From Acidobacteriota bacterium (GTDB lineage: Bacteria; Acidobacteriota; Polarisedimenticolia; J045): a stretch of DNA of 47,303 bases. Within the stretch, counting starts at the first letter, position 1. Every line of letters starts with the position of its first letter. Both the position numbers and the translations under genes were made by a program. The stretch spans positions 1 to 47,303 of the forward strand of contig RFHH01000074.1 in the NCBI GenBank assembly GCA_003696075.1. Reading direction: 5' to 3'. Below, one piece after another: positions 33,787-45,373 of the stretch. The notes beneath the pieces are model-generated. The model did no database searches, was not told where the DNA came from, and saw only the letters and a list, made by a program, of their open reading frames with translations.

Positions 33787-35021
33787 CGTCCACCCCCTTT
33801 CTGGATGTACTGGTCGAACTCCCTCACCTCGGGGAGCTCCTGCTCGAGGTGGGGCCTCAGGTACTTCAGTCGCCCCAGGGCGACACGAGCCTCGGTGGCG
33901 TTCCCTTCGGCTTCCGCGATGCGCCACAGGTAGAAGGCGTTCAGGAACAGGATGTCGACGTACTGGACGTCTCCGCTCGAGGCGATGGCGTTCGACTGGG
34001 TCATGTAGCGTCTCGCGATGTCGTAGTTCCCCCGGTGGTAGTACAGCTCCGCCAGACACGCCCCCGCCGAGGCGACGGTCCAGCGGTGACCCGCCTTCCG
34101 TGCTTCCTCCTGCGCTTCCTTGAGCAGGCGGACGCCCTCGTGGAACTGCCCCCTGGCGCCGTAGAGCAGGCCCAGGTTCCGCTTGACCTTGAGGGCCTCC
34201 TTCACATTTCCGAGTTCGCGGTACCTCTTGAGAGCCTCGTGCCAGTGTTCGAGCGCCTCGTCGAGGCGGCCGCGGTCCTGCAGGATCCGGCCGAGGCAAT
34301 GATGGGCGAACGCCTCGAGGCTCCGCTGGCCGCTCCTCCGGGCGAGCTCCATCGACCGCTCCGCCTCGATCTCGGCGAGGAGATAGTCACCGAAACTGGC
34401 GTGGACGTTGCTCAGCTCCAGAAGGGCCCGCACCTTCAGCCCGTCGTCGAGCCGGTCTTCGTGCCGGAGGAGCTGCCGCAGCTCGTACTCCGCGAGGCTG
34501 ATCTTCCGCATGAGGTAGAGCGTGATGGCGCACGACAGGCGGACGCGGGCCGCGGCCGGCGTGTCGCCTTCGCCCCGCTCCTCGAGGAGTTGCCGCGCCT
34601 TCTGATAGTGGGCGTACGCGCGCCCGTACTCGCCCACGGCACGGGCCGCTCGGGCGTCGCGCAGAATCTCGTCGACGTCGTCGCTCTCCGGCGCATGCCG
34701 CTCGAGTTCCTCGAGGTCGACCACGTCGGAGAAGGTCTGGATGGAGACGTTGAAGATCCGGGCGAGGGTGCGCAGCTTGTCGAACGAGGGGTAGCACAGC
34801 CCCTTCTCGTAGCGGCTGAGCTGGGAGTTGTCGATCTCCCCGCCTTGCTGGCGCGCCTTTTCCTCGACCTTCCTGAGGGAGTAACCGTAGCCCTGCCGCA
34901 GGCGGCGCAAATACAGGCCGAGCTTCTCGCTACCCCTGGGCGCGGCGGACCGCCGCCGCTGCTTGGGCTCGCTCGGACGGTCCTCCCATCTCCTCCTGCT
35001 ACGGCGTGCCGGCTCCGTCAT
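33783..35021 (-). CDS. XRE-family HTH regulator with C-terminal TPR array
   Basis: The product has 412 residues. ATG 35021 follows GGAGGG. A basic N-terminus (1-32) is followed by an XRE/Cro helix-turn-helix (about 34-95; LRRLRQGYGYSLRKVEE, SQLSRYEKGLCYPSFDKLRTLA) containing a one-residue-rich loop before the recognition helix. About six to seven TPR-like helical pairs then span residues 115-400 (for example ALEHWHEALKRYRELGN and AELYYHRGNYDIARRYM). HTH-TPR proteins sense a peptide or protein through the TPR superhelix (PlcR/NprR/Rap-like logic). Such use here is inference. It is divergent from the sensor-kinase operon and may control it, the downstream exported gene, or itself. Confidence 0.88.
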   Translation of the reverse strand: MTEPARRSRRRWEDRPSEPKQRRRSAAPRGSEKLGLYLRRLRQGYGYSLRKVEEKARQQGGEIDNSQLSRYEKGLCYPSFDKLRTLARIFNVSIQTFSDVVDLEELERHAPESDDVDEILRDARAARAVGEYGRAYAHYQKARQLLEERGEGDTPAAARVRLSCAITLYLMRKISLAEYELRQLLRHEDRLDDGLKVRALLELSNVHASFGDYLLAEIEAERSMELARRSGQRSLEAFAHHCLGRILQDRGRLDEALEHWHEALKRYRELGNVKEALKVKRNLGLLYGARGQFHEGVRLLKEAQEEARKAGHRWTVASAGACLAELYYHRGNYDIARRYMTQSNAIASSGDVQYVDILFLNAFYLWRIAEAEGNATEARVALGRLKYLRPHLEQELPEVREFDQYIQKGGGR

Positions 35022-35231
35022 CCGAGAACCCTCCGGCCCCTTACTAACAATGTCGGGGCCGTTCGTGGAACCGGTCACCGCGCATTGGTGCGGTGCCGGT
35101 GCAGCACCCGCCGGCTGGGGTCTCGAGGTCCCGCCGCCCCTCGCCGCCATCTTACTACGGCTCCAACCCTGGAGAACCGGGCCCGGGCCCACCGGGAGCC
35201 GCGGCTGGCGTCACCTTTTGGGTACGTCTAA

Positions 35232-35260
35232 TTGACGGGAGCCGGGGGGGAGCCTAGACT
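35232..35260 (+). promoter_or_regulatory. Sigma-70-type promoter of the sensor kinase operon
   Basis: TTGACG (35232-35237) and TAGACT (35255-35260) are separated by exactly 17 nt. The predicted start near 35267 lies about 45 bp before the GTG of the kinase. The -10 box resembles the TAGAGT of the dcw promoter. Confidence 0.75.
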
Positions 35261-35310
35261 CGCGAGGCGGGGGCCGGCGGGCCCGCCGCGCCGATGAGGA
35301 GCGGCCCGAC

Positions 35311-36750
35311 GTGCGCGGAATGCTGTCGCGGCAACCGGAGAAGGCGGTGCGCCGGCTCCTGCTGCGGGCGGTGGTGCTCTTCGCCCTGCTGCTGGCCTCG
35401 GACGTGATCCTCGTCGCCTGGCTCTTCTTCCACGATTTCGACCAGCGGGCCGTGCGGAGCAAGATGATCGAGGCGATCGAGGCGGCGCGCGCGATGGCGG
35501 GGGAGATCAGCGCCGAGCTGGCGCCGGGGGGCGCGATCGACCACCTCCGCGTGATCGAAAAGCGGGCCGTTCTCGGCCGGGTCATCGACCGGTACACCGC
35601 CCGGCTGCGGGTGGTCGATTTCGTCGAGGTTCTCACGCCGGACGGCCGCCTGCTCTTCCGGAAGAGCCGCCGGCGCGAGGCGGTGGCGAACACCGGCCAG
35701 GCGTTCGGTGGGGCGGCGCCCCCCAGCCCCGACGCGCCGCCGGCGCCGGCGATTCCCCGCGTTCCGGGCCGGACGTTCGCGCTTCGCGGCGTGACGCGGG
35801 ATCAGGTGGTCGAGGTTCCGCTCGCGGCGCAGACGGGCGCCGTTCGTGTCGGCCTCGACCCGAACGCCCTGCAGGCCGAGTTCGAGCGCCAGCGGCGTTC
35901 GCTCGTCCTCCAGCTTCTCTTCGGGGGCGCGGTCAGCCTGCTCCTGCTGGCGGTGGCCTTCCTCTACGTCCTGCGGATGGTCCACCGCGTCCGCCGCCTC
36001 GAGGCCGAGGCGCAGCGCGCGGACCAGCTCGCGGCTCTCGGCACGCTCGCCTCCGGACTCGCGCACGAGATCCGCAACCCGCTCAACGCGATGAACATCA
36101 ACCTCCAGCTCCTCGAGGAGGGGCTGGCCGAGGGGGTCGTGGACGACGAGTCGCTCTCCTTGCTCCGCTCCAGCCGGGCGGAGGTGCAGCGTCTCGAGCG
36201 CCTGGTCAAGGACTTTCTCGCCTTCGCCCGCCCCGCCAGCCTCCAGCGGGAAGAAATGGAGGTGGAGGAGATCGTCCGGGACGTGGTCGCCTTCCTGCGG
36301 CCCCAGTTCGCGAGCTGCGGCGTGGAGCTCGATTTCGAGCAGGAGGAGGGAACCCCGCCGGTGCGGATCGACAGCGGCCAGATCCGGCAGGCCCTCGTCA
36401 ACATTCTCCAGAACGCGCTCGAGGTGAGCTCGAAGGGAAAGAGGGTCCTGGTCCGCACGGGGCCCACCGAGCGCGGTGAGGCGCGCATCGAGGTCATCGA
36501 CGAAGGTCCCGGCATCCCGCCCGAGAAGCGGGAGCGGATCTTCGAGATCTTCTACTCCGAAAAGCCGGCCGGCAGCGGCCTCGGCCTGCCGATCGCGCGG
36601 CGGGCGGTCGACGCCCACGGCGGACGGATCGAGCTGGAGTCGGCTCCGGGCGGCGGCAGCCTGTTCCGCATCGTCCTGCCGCCGGCCGTGGCCGGGGAAC
36701 CGGGCGAGGTCGATGCCGGTGCCGTGCCGGCGTGGAGGGAGACGTCGTGA
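35311..36750 (+). CDS. Membrane sensor histidine kinase (NtrB/PilS/ZraS-like)
   Basis: The product has 479 residues. GTG 35311 has GAGGAG 9 nt upstream; the next ATG three codons later lacks a site at the right distance. Transmembrane helices are at about 17-38 and 199-222, enclosing a 160-residue periplasmic sensor domain with a Pro/Ala linker (136-150). HisKA has the phospho-His H252 (SGLAHEIRNPLNAMN). The ATPase domain has the N box (LVNILQNALE), G1 (DEGPGIP), FEIFYSEK and the G2 loop GSGLGLPIA. The partner is the NtrC-type regulator overlapping its 3' end. The signal is unknown; the neighbouring HtrA suggests envelope state. Confidence 0.93.
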   Translation: MRGMLSRQPEKAVRRLLLRAVVLFALLLASDVILVAWLFFHDFDQRAVRSKMIEAIEAARAMAGEISAELAPGGAIDHLRVIEKRAVLGRVIDRYTARLRVVDFVEVLTPDGRLLFRKSRRREAVANTGQAFGGAAPPSPDAPPAPAIPRVPGRTFALRGVTRDQVVEVPLAAQTGAVRVGLDPNALQAEFERQRRSLVLQLLFGGAVSLLLLAVAFLYVLRMVHRVRRLEAEAQRADQLAALGTLASGLAHEIRNPLNAMNINLQLLEEGLAEGVVDDESLSLLRSSRAEVQRLERLVKDFLAFARPASLQREEMEVEEIVRDVVAFLRPQFASCGVELDFEQEEGTPPVRIDSGQIRQALVNILQNALEVSSKGKRVLVRTGPTERGEARIEVIDEGPGIPPEKRERIFEIFYSEKPAGSGLGLPIARRAVDAHGGRIELESAPGGGSLFRIVLPPAVAGEPGEVDAGAVPAWRETS

Positions 36751-38195
36751 GCGTGGTCGATCGGAGCGCCGCCGGCGCCCAGGGGGAAGGCCGCATCGTG
36801 CTGGTCGACGACGACGACCGGAACCGCGACGCGATGGAGAAGGCGCTGCGGCGCGGCGGGTACGAGGTCGCGAGCTTCGGCGACGGCGCCGAGGCGCTCG
36901 CCTACGTCCGCAATCACCCGGACGTGGAGCTCATCGTCACCGACCTCCGGATGCCCGGCATGGATGGACTCGAGCTGCTGCGGCGGGTGCGGGACATGGT
37001 GCCCGACATCGGCGTCCTCATGATCACCGCTTTTGCCTCCGAGCAGTCGTTTCTCGAGGCGATGAAGTACGGAGCGGAGGACTATCTCGAAAAGCCGGTG
37101 AATCTCGGCGTCATGCGTGCCCGGGTGGCGAATCTGGTGAAAAAGGTCCGCCTCTCGCGGCAGCTCGACGAGTACCGGGCGATCGAGGAGACCCTCTCCG
37201 AGGAAGGGAGCTTCGAGGGGATGATCGGGCGGAGCGGCAGCATGCTCGAGCTGTTCCGCAAGATCCGCCAGGTCGCCCCGGCGCGATCGTCGGTGCTGAT
37301 CGTGGGCGAATCGGGAACGGGCAAGGAGCTCGTCGCCCGGGCGATCCACCGGCACTCGCCCCGGGCCCGCGAGACCTTTCTCCCCGTCGATTGCGCCGCG
37401 ATCCCTTCCGAGATGCTGGAGTCGGAGCTGTTCGGCCACGAGAAGGGAGCGTTCACCGGGGCGCAGGCGCGCAAGCCGGGGAAGTTCGAACTGGCCGACG
37501 GCGGCACCTTGTTTCTCGACGAGATCGGCGAGCTGCCCCTCGGCCTGCAGAGCAAACTGCTGCGCGTGCTCGAGACCCAGACCTTCATGCGGGTCGGCGG
37601 CACGAGCGAGGTGAAGGTGGACGTGAGGGTCCTCGCCGCGACGAACCGCGACCTGGCGGCCATGGCCGAGAGGGGCGAGTTCCGTCACGACCTGTACTAC
37701 CGCCTGGCGGTGGTGACCCTGAAGATCCCTCCGCTGCGCGAGCGGCCGGACGACATCCCGCTGCTGGCGACCGCGTTCCTCGAGCGGATGGCGGTCGAGA
37801 ACGACCGCAAACCCCCGCGGTTGACGCCGGAGGCGATGGAGCTCCTCCGCGTCGCCCCCTGGCCGGGGAACGTGCGCGAGCTGAGGAACATGATGGAGTC
37901 GCTGGTGATCCTGCACGCGGGGGAGGAGATCCGGCCCAGCCATCTCCCCGAGGAGCTGCGCCGGATGGCGCGGGAGCCGGCGCGGGCCTCGTCGCCGATG
38001 GGAATCGGCCTCGCCGGGCGGACGATGGAGGAGATCGAGCGGGAAGCGATCCTGCACACGCTGGAGAAGACGGGGGGCAACCGGACGCAGGCCGCCGAGA
38101 TGCTGGGGATCGGCCTGCGGACGCTGCAGCGCAAGCTGAAGCAGTACCGGAAGGAAGGCCATCCGGTGGCCGACCCCGAGCCGGGCGGGGACTGA
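36747..38195 (+). CDS. Sigma-54-dependent response regulator (NtrC family), first copy
   Basis: The product has 482 residues. GTG 36747 overlaps the kinase stop (GTGA) and has GGAGGGA about 7 nt upstream; an in-frame GTG at 36732 lacks a site. The receiver has D22-D24, phospho-acceptor D66 (VTDLRMPG) and K116. The AAA+ domain (about 157-390) has Walker A GESGTGKE (187-194), the sigma-54 contact GAFTGA (234-239) and Walker B LFLDEIGEL (255-263). A Fis-type HTH ends the protein (NRTQAAEMLGIGLRTLQRKLKQY). It should activate RNA polymerase-sigma-54 at enhancer-dependent promoters upon phosphorylation by the overlapping kinase. Confidence 0.95.
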   Translation: MSVVDRSAAGAQGEGRIVLVDDDDRNRDAMEKALRRGGYEVASFGDGAEALAYVRNHPDVELIVTDLRMPGMDGLELLRRVRDMVPDIGVLMITAFASEQSFLEAMKYGAEDYLEKPVNLGVMRARVANLVKKVRLSRQLDEYRAIEETLSEEGSFEGMIGRSGSMLELFRKIRQVAPARSSVLIVGESGTGKELVARAIHRHSPRARETFLPVDCAAIPSEMLESELFGHEKGAFTGAQARKPGKFELADGGTLFLDEIGELPLGLQSKLLRVLETQTFMRVGGTSEVKVDVRVLAATNRDLAAMAERGEFRHDLYYRLAVVTLKIPPLRERPDDIPLLATAFLERMAVENDRKPPRLTPEAMELLRVAPWPGNVRELRNMMESLVILHAGEEIRPSHLPEELRRMAREPARASSPMGIGLAGRTMEEIEREAILHTLEKTGGNRTQAAEMLGIGLRTLQRKLKQYRKEGHPVADPEPGGD

Positions 38196-38271
38196 GCCCG
38201 GCTGTTGTGGCGCGCCGCGCGGGCGTCGGGCAAGCTCGGAACCGCGGGCGGTGCTTTCCAGGAGGTAGGCG

Positions 38272-39782
38272 ATGAGCAGGCCGGAGTTCGTCGGAAAGGG
38301 CCTCATGATGGGCGCCGCGGTGATCGCCGGCGCGGTTCTCGCGGCGGTCGTCCCGCCGGTCGAGCGGGCGGCGGACGGGCTGAAGCTCGCTCCCCCGCCT
38401 CGGGAAGCCCCCGCCGCGGCGTTGCCGAGCTTCGCCGACCTCGTGGAACGCGCCATCCCCTCGGTGGTCAAGGTGACCTCGCGCAAGGCGGTGACGGAGC
38501 CGGAAGGGGGATCGCTGTTCGACAATCCCCTCTTCCGCCGCTTCTTCCGGCACCAGAACCCCCACGCGCCCGGGGGCAGCCAGCCGCAGGTGCAGCAGGC
38601 CGGGTCGGGTTTCTTCTTCACGACGGACGGCTACATCCTCACCAACAAGCACGTCATCGAGAACGGCGACACCTTCCGCATCCAGACGAACGACGGGGAC
38701 CTGCTCGACGCGGAGCTGGTGGGAACCGATCCCTACCTCGATTTCGCCGTGCTGAAGGTCGATGCGGACCGCGAGTTTCCCGCCCTGCCTCTCGGGGATT
38801 CCGAGTCGCTGCGCGTGGGCGAGTGGGTGGTCGCGATCGGCCATCCGCTGATCTTCAACTACTCCGTGACGGTCGGTGTGGTGAGCGGAAAGGGCCGGCG
38901 GATCGCCGACAACCCGGGGGAGCTGGGGGAGTACATCCAGACCGACGCGGCGATCAACTTCGGCAACTCGGGCGGCCCGCTGCTCAACTCGCGGGGAGAG
39001 GTGGTCGGCATCAACACCGCCATCATCCGGAACGGCCGCGTCGCGTTCGGCGAGGAGCAGCTCGTCGAGGGCATCAGCTTCGCCCTGCCGATCACTCCCG
39101 TGCGCCACGTGCTCGAGCAGATCGTGCGCACCGGCACGGTCAAGCGCGGCTTCCTCGGTGTGACCGTGAGTCCGGTCGACCGGCTGGTGGCCCGTTACTA
39201 CGGTCTGGAGAAGCCCCGCGGCGCGGTGGTCGAGGCGGTGACCGAGGGGATGCCGGCGGCCGAGGCGGGCCTTCGCCCCGGGGACATCGTCCTGGAGGTC
39301 GAAGGACAGCCGATCGCCGACAGCTCGAGCCTGGTCCGCGTGATCAGCGACCATGCTCCGGGCGACAAGGTCGAGCTCGTGATCTGGCGCGACAACTCCG
39401 AGCACCGCCTCGTGGTGGAGCTCGCCGAGCGTCCGGTGAGTCCTTCCGAAGCGAGCGGGGCCCCCGAGGAGAGCCGGGAGGAGGCCGAGCCCGAGTCGGA
39501 GTCCGGTCTCGGCTTCACCGTCGAGGCTCCCAGCGCGGAGGACCGCGAGGAACTGGCGGACCGCGGCCTCGAAGGCGTGTGGATCACCGACGTCGAGCCG
39601 AACTCCTCCGCCGCCGACCGCGGCATCCGGCCGGGTCTTCTGCTGATGGAGCTGAACGGCCGGCCGATCCGTTCGGTGGAGGACTATCGGCGGGCGGTGG
39701 AAGAGATCGCGTCCGGGAGCGTGGTGCGCGCGCGCGTCGCCGATCCGGGGCGCTCCGAAGCGCTCGTCTTCTTCGAGGCGCC

Positions 39783-39786
<4 letters not shown>
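38272..39786 (+). CDS. Periplasmic serine protease/chaperone, DegP/HtrA family
   Basis: The product has 504 residues. ATG 38272 follows AGGAGGT. The N-terminal hydrophobic segment (about 9-27) is a signal or anchor. The catalytic triad is visible: H127 (TNKHVI), D157 (YLDFAVL) and S233 (GNSGGPL). A loop rich in Phe/Arg (83-93) matches the LA regulatory loop. PDZ1 (about 285-385; RGFLGV, GLRPGDIVLEVEGQPI) and PDZ2 (about 420-503; GIRPGLLLMELNGRPI) follow, joined by an acidic Ser/Glu-rich spacer (395-415). It degrades or refolds damaged envelope proteins. Its position between two sigma-54 regulators points to stress control. Confidence 0.95.
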
Positions 39787-41185
<1,399 letters not shown>

Positions 41186-41189
<4 letters not shown>

Positions 41190-42187
41190 AGAGGACCACG
41201 CATCGGCGTTGCGCGCTCGTTTCGACCGCTTTCCTCCTGGCGATCGTCCCCGTCCCGGGCGGAGCGACGGAGGCGGAGGCCGGCGGCGCTCCCGCGCCGC
41301 CAGCCGAAACGGGTGTCCAGGGGCGCGTCGTTCCGCTCACCCCCGAGGTCCGCGAGAAACTCGATGCGCTGCGCCGCGAGGTCGAGCAGCACCCGGACGA
41401 CGCCGTCGCCCGGGCCCGCTACGGGCGGCTGCTGGTGGCCACCGGCCAGGTCGAGCGGGGGATGGAGCTGCTGGTCGAGGCGCTCGGCAAGGCCCCCGAC
41501 GACCCGCAGGTGCGCCTCCTCTACGCCAAGGGGCTGTGGAAGGCCGGCGACACGGAGAAGGCGGTGGACGAGGCGCTGCGTGTGGCCCGGTCGCCGCTCG
41601 CCTCTCCGGACCAGGTGGCAGAGGCCTATTTCGTCGCCGGCGACGCGCGCATCCACGTCAAGGACGTCGAGAAGGGCGAGGAATACCTCAAGAAAGCCCT
41701 CGCCGCGAAGCCGGATCATCCAGGGGCCCTGCTCAACCTGGGAATGCTGTACGTCAAGACGGAACGTCCCCAGGAGGGATACGAGCTGATCCAGCGGGCC
41801 GGGAAGGCTGCCCCGGACAATCCCCGGATTCTCTCCACCGTGGCGATGGCCCACGAGTGGCAGGGAAAGCTCGACGCGGCGCTCGAGACGTGGATCCGGG
41901 TGTCGGAGCTGGTGCCGGGGCGCGCGGACGTGCTGCGGCGCGTGGCGCAGACGCACTTCGCTCTCGGTCACTACGAGGACGCCGCGCGCTACTTCGCCGA
42001 GGCGATCGAGGCGGCGCCGGTCGACGGCAGCCTGCATCTCGCCTACGCGACGACCCTGCTCCGGCTGGAACGCTTGGACGAGGCCGAGAAGGAAGCTCGG
42101 AAGGCGGCCGATCTCGGCGTCAACGCCGAGCCGATTCTCGGGGCCATCGCCGCCCGCCGCGGGAGCGAGCCCGCCGGCCCGCACTGA
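41186..42187 (+). CDS. Exported TPR-repeat protein
   Basis: The product has 333 residues. ATG 41186 overlaps the upstream stop (ATGA). The signal peptide core is at about 10-27; no lipobox Cys follows, so it is probably periplasmic or membrane-tethered by the signal. From about residue 55 to 320 it is a run of roughly seven to eight TPR units (YGRLLVATGQVERGMELLVEALGKAPDD, NLGMLYVKTERPQEG and similar). TPR arrays are scaffolds for protein complexes; the partner is unknown. It is the last gene of the kinase/HtrA operon, followed by a separate promoter. Confidence 0.88.
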
Positions 42188-42209
42188 GGGCGTCGCGCGG
42201 GCCGGGCGA

Positions 42210-42239
42210 TTGCCCCGCCGCCGCGGCGGCCATCATAAT
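42210..42239 (+). promoter_or_regulatory. Probable promoter of the export-protein gene
   Basis: TTGCCC (42210-42215) and CATAAT (42234-42239) are separated by 18 nt in the 93-bp gap before the export gene, an unusually A+T-rich spot in this window. Confidence 0.5.
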
Positions 42240-42280
42240 CGGCCGGCCCGGAGCGGAGCCCGGAACGGAGGTCTCGGCAG

Positions 42281-42850
42281 ATGCGCGCGCTTTTTCTGCT
42301 CCTCGCCGCCGCGGTGTCCGGCGCGTTGGCCGCGGTCCCGGCCCCGGCGGCGCCTTCCGACGACGACCGGTCGTACATCATCGGCGTCGAGGATCTCCTG
42401 TACGTCTGGGTCTTTGAGGACAAGAACATTCAGCTCGAGGTGCGGGTCCGTCCCGACGGCATGATCTCCCTGCCGATGATCGGTGACGTGAAGGCCGAGG
42501 GGCTGACACCCGCCCGTCTGAGCCGGGTCATCGCCGAAAAGCTGGAGCCGTTCTTCGAAAATCCCAACGTGGCGGTGATCGTCAAGGAGATCAACAGCTT
42601 CAAGGTCTACGTGCTGGGCGAGGTGAACCGCCAGGGCGTGCTGAGCTTCTACCAGCCGACGACCCTTCTCCAGGCGATCGCTGCCGCGGGAGGCCTCACC
42701 GCGTTCGCCAACGAGAAGATGACGCTCATCCGGCAGTCGGAAGGCGGGGCCGAGTGGATCAAGATCGACTGCAGCGATCTGCTCGCCGGCAAACCGACGG
42801 CGGACAACATCTACCTGCGGCCGGGCGACGTGCTGCTCTTCCATCGCTGA
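42281..42850 (+). CDS. Polysaccharide export protein (Wza-type, Poly_export/SLBB)
   Basis: The product has 189 residues. ATG 42281 follows GGAGG. It has a signal peptide (core about 3-20) but no lipobox Cys, unlike Wza. The Poly_export domain (about 31-105) begins YIIGVEDLLYVWVFED and includes VRPDGMISLPMIGDV. An SLBB domain (about 108-188) has FKVYVLGEVNRQGV and LLQAIAAAGGL. The family forms periplasmic rings or outer-membrane channels for exopolysaccharide secretion. It is half the length of Wza and stands without a Wzc kinase, synthase or transferase genes. Confidence 0.9.
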   Translation: MRALFLLLAAAVSGALAAVPAPAAPSDDDRSYIIGVEDLLYVWVFEDKNIQLEVRVRPDGMISLPMIGDVKAEGLTPARLSRVIAEKLEPFFENPNVAVIVKEINSFKVYVLGEVNRQGVLSFYQPTTLLQAIAAAGGLTAFANEKMTLIRQSEGGAEWIKIDCSDLLAGKPTADNIYLRPGDVLLFHR

Positions 42851-42872
42851 CCGCGGGCGCGGAGGCGCCGAG

Positions 42873-43523
42873 ATGCGACCGATCGCCAGCTCCGCGCTGC
42901 TCGTCGTGCTCCTCGCCGGGGCCGGGGCCGTCGCGCTCTCGCAGGAGGGGGGCGACTGCGGGCGGCGCTGGTCCCTCCAGGGTTTCCGGCTCGGGATGAC
43001 GCTGGAGGAGGCGGCCGACCTGGCCCGCTCCCGTGGCGGGCGGTGGGCCCCCGCCCCCGGGACCGCCGGGCGCGACGAGACCGTCTACTCCTGGTGTGGC
43101 CGCGAGCGCGACGGGGGTGCGTGCGCCGAGCGGGACAAGTTCCGGATCACCGTCGCCGTCGAGGAAGGCGGAGCGAACCGGGAGCCGCGCGAGGTGGTGG
43201 TCGCGGTGCGCTTGAACGTCCCTCCCGAAACCGCCGGCTACGACGAGCTGGAAAAAGCGCTGGTCGCGAGGTGGGGTCCTCCCCAATCGAACGGGGAGTT
43301 CGTCGATCCCGAAAGCGATGCGACGCTCGGCGTGTTCGGGCGCCGCGCGCGCTGGGTCGATCGGGAGTGCGACGTCCGGGCCACCCTCCAGACGACGCAC
43401 ATCCGCTCGTTCTGGGAGCGCAACCGCATCGTCGAAACGAGCATCCTGGTCGAACGGCTGAGCCGGGCGGAGCGGGCCGATGCCGAGCGGGAGGAGGCCG
43501 CTCGGAGCCTCGTGGCGCCGTGA
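42873..43523 (+). CDS. Exported protein of unknown function
   Basis: The product has 216 residues. ATG 42873 follows GGAGG. The signal peptide ends near residue 23 (ALSQE). Four Cys are in the first half (C29, C75, C83 and another at about 166), in the context WSLQGFRLGMTLEEAADLA. That opening resembles small exported proteins that begin with a G-F-x-L-G-M-T motif and use it as a repeated beta-alpha unit. Charged Glu/Arg tail. No family is confidently recognised. It follows the export gene by 22 bp and is probably co-transcribed with it. Confidence 0.72.
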   Translation: MRPIASSALLVVLLAGAGAVALSQEGGDCGRRWSLQGFRLGMTLEEAADLARSRGGRWAPAPGTAGRDETVYSWCGRERDGGACAERDKFRITVAVEEGGANREPREVVVAVRLNVPPETAGYDELEKALVARWGPPQSNGEFVDPESDATLGVFGRRARWVDRECDVRATLQTTHIRSFWERNRIVETSILVERLSRAERADAEREEAARSLVAP

Positions 43524-43533
43524 GGGGAGCGCG

Positions 43534-43884
43534 ATGAAGCGCTTTCTGACCCACTGGTTCACGGTCGCGGTGGCCCTGGCGGCCGCGGGGTGGATCCTGC
43601 CGGGCGTGACCGTGCGGTCGTTGCCGGCGCTGGCGGTCGCCGCCCTGGTGCTCGGCTTCCTCAACGCGATCGTGAGACCGGTGCTGTTGATCCTCACGCT
43701 TCCGATCACCCTGCTCACGCTCGGGCTGTTCTATCTCGTGTTGAACGGCCTGTTGTTCATGCTGGCTGCGGCGGTCGTGCCCGGGTTCGAGGTTCGCTCC
43801 TTGGGGTGGGCGGTGCTCGGCTCGCTGGTGGTGTCGGTCGTGTCGTGGTTCGTCGGCATCTGGGACGAGGAAGAGCTGGTGTGA
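43534..43884 (+). CDS. Membrane protein of the phage-holin-like/YvlD family
   Basis: The product has 116 residues. ATG 43534 follows GAGGGGAG. Four hydrophobic segments occupy nearly the whole chain, with the family signature FLNAIVRPVLLILTLPITLLTLGLF (about 46-70, quoted only in part by position) and an acidic end (DEEELV). PF04020 proteins are called phage holin family by similarity only; in Bacillus YvlD is an envelope-stress membrane protein. A lysis function is not implied. It sits directly before gatB. Confidence 0.9.
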   Translation: MKRFLTHWFTVAVALAAAGWILPGVTVRSLPALAVAALVLGFLNAIVRPVLLILTLPITLLTLGLFYLVLNGLLFMLAAAVVPGFEVRSLGWAVLGSLVVSVVSWFVGIWDEEELV

Positions 43885-43921
43885 GCGGAGCGGCGCCGGG
43901 CGGCGCCCCCGGGAGGCACCG

Positions 43922-45316
<1,395 letters not shown>

Positions 45317-45332
45317 CCGGGGCGCGCCCCGG
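45317..45332. terminator. Short perfect palindrome after gatB
   Basis: CCGGGGCGCGCCCCGG begins directly after the gatB stop. It could be a small hairpin (6-bp stem, 4-nt loop) or a protein site. No U-tract follows, and ftsE starts only 41 bp later. Confidence 0.35.
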
Positions 45333-45373
45333 AACGGGACGCAGGGCGTCGATGATGGCATGATGCGCGCGAG

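Noticed and set aside
43534-43884. Prophage lysis cassette suggested by the holin-like protein
   Set aside because: No endolysin, phage structural or integrase genes nearby; PF04020 proteins are common chromosomal membrane proteins.
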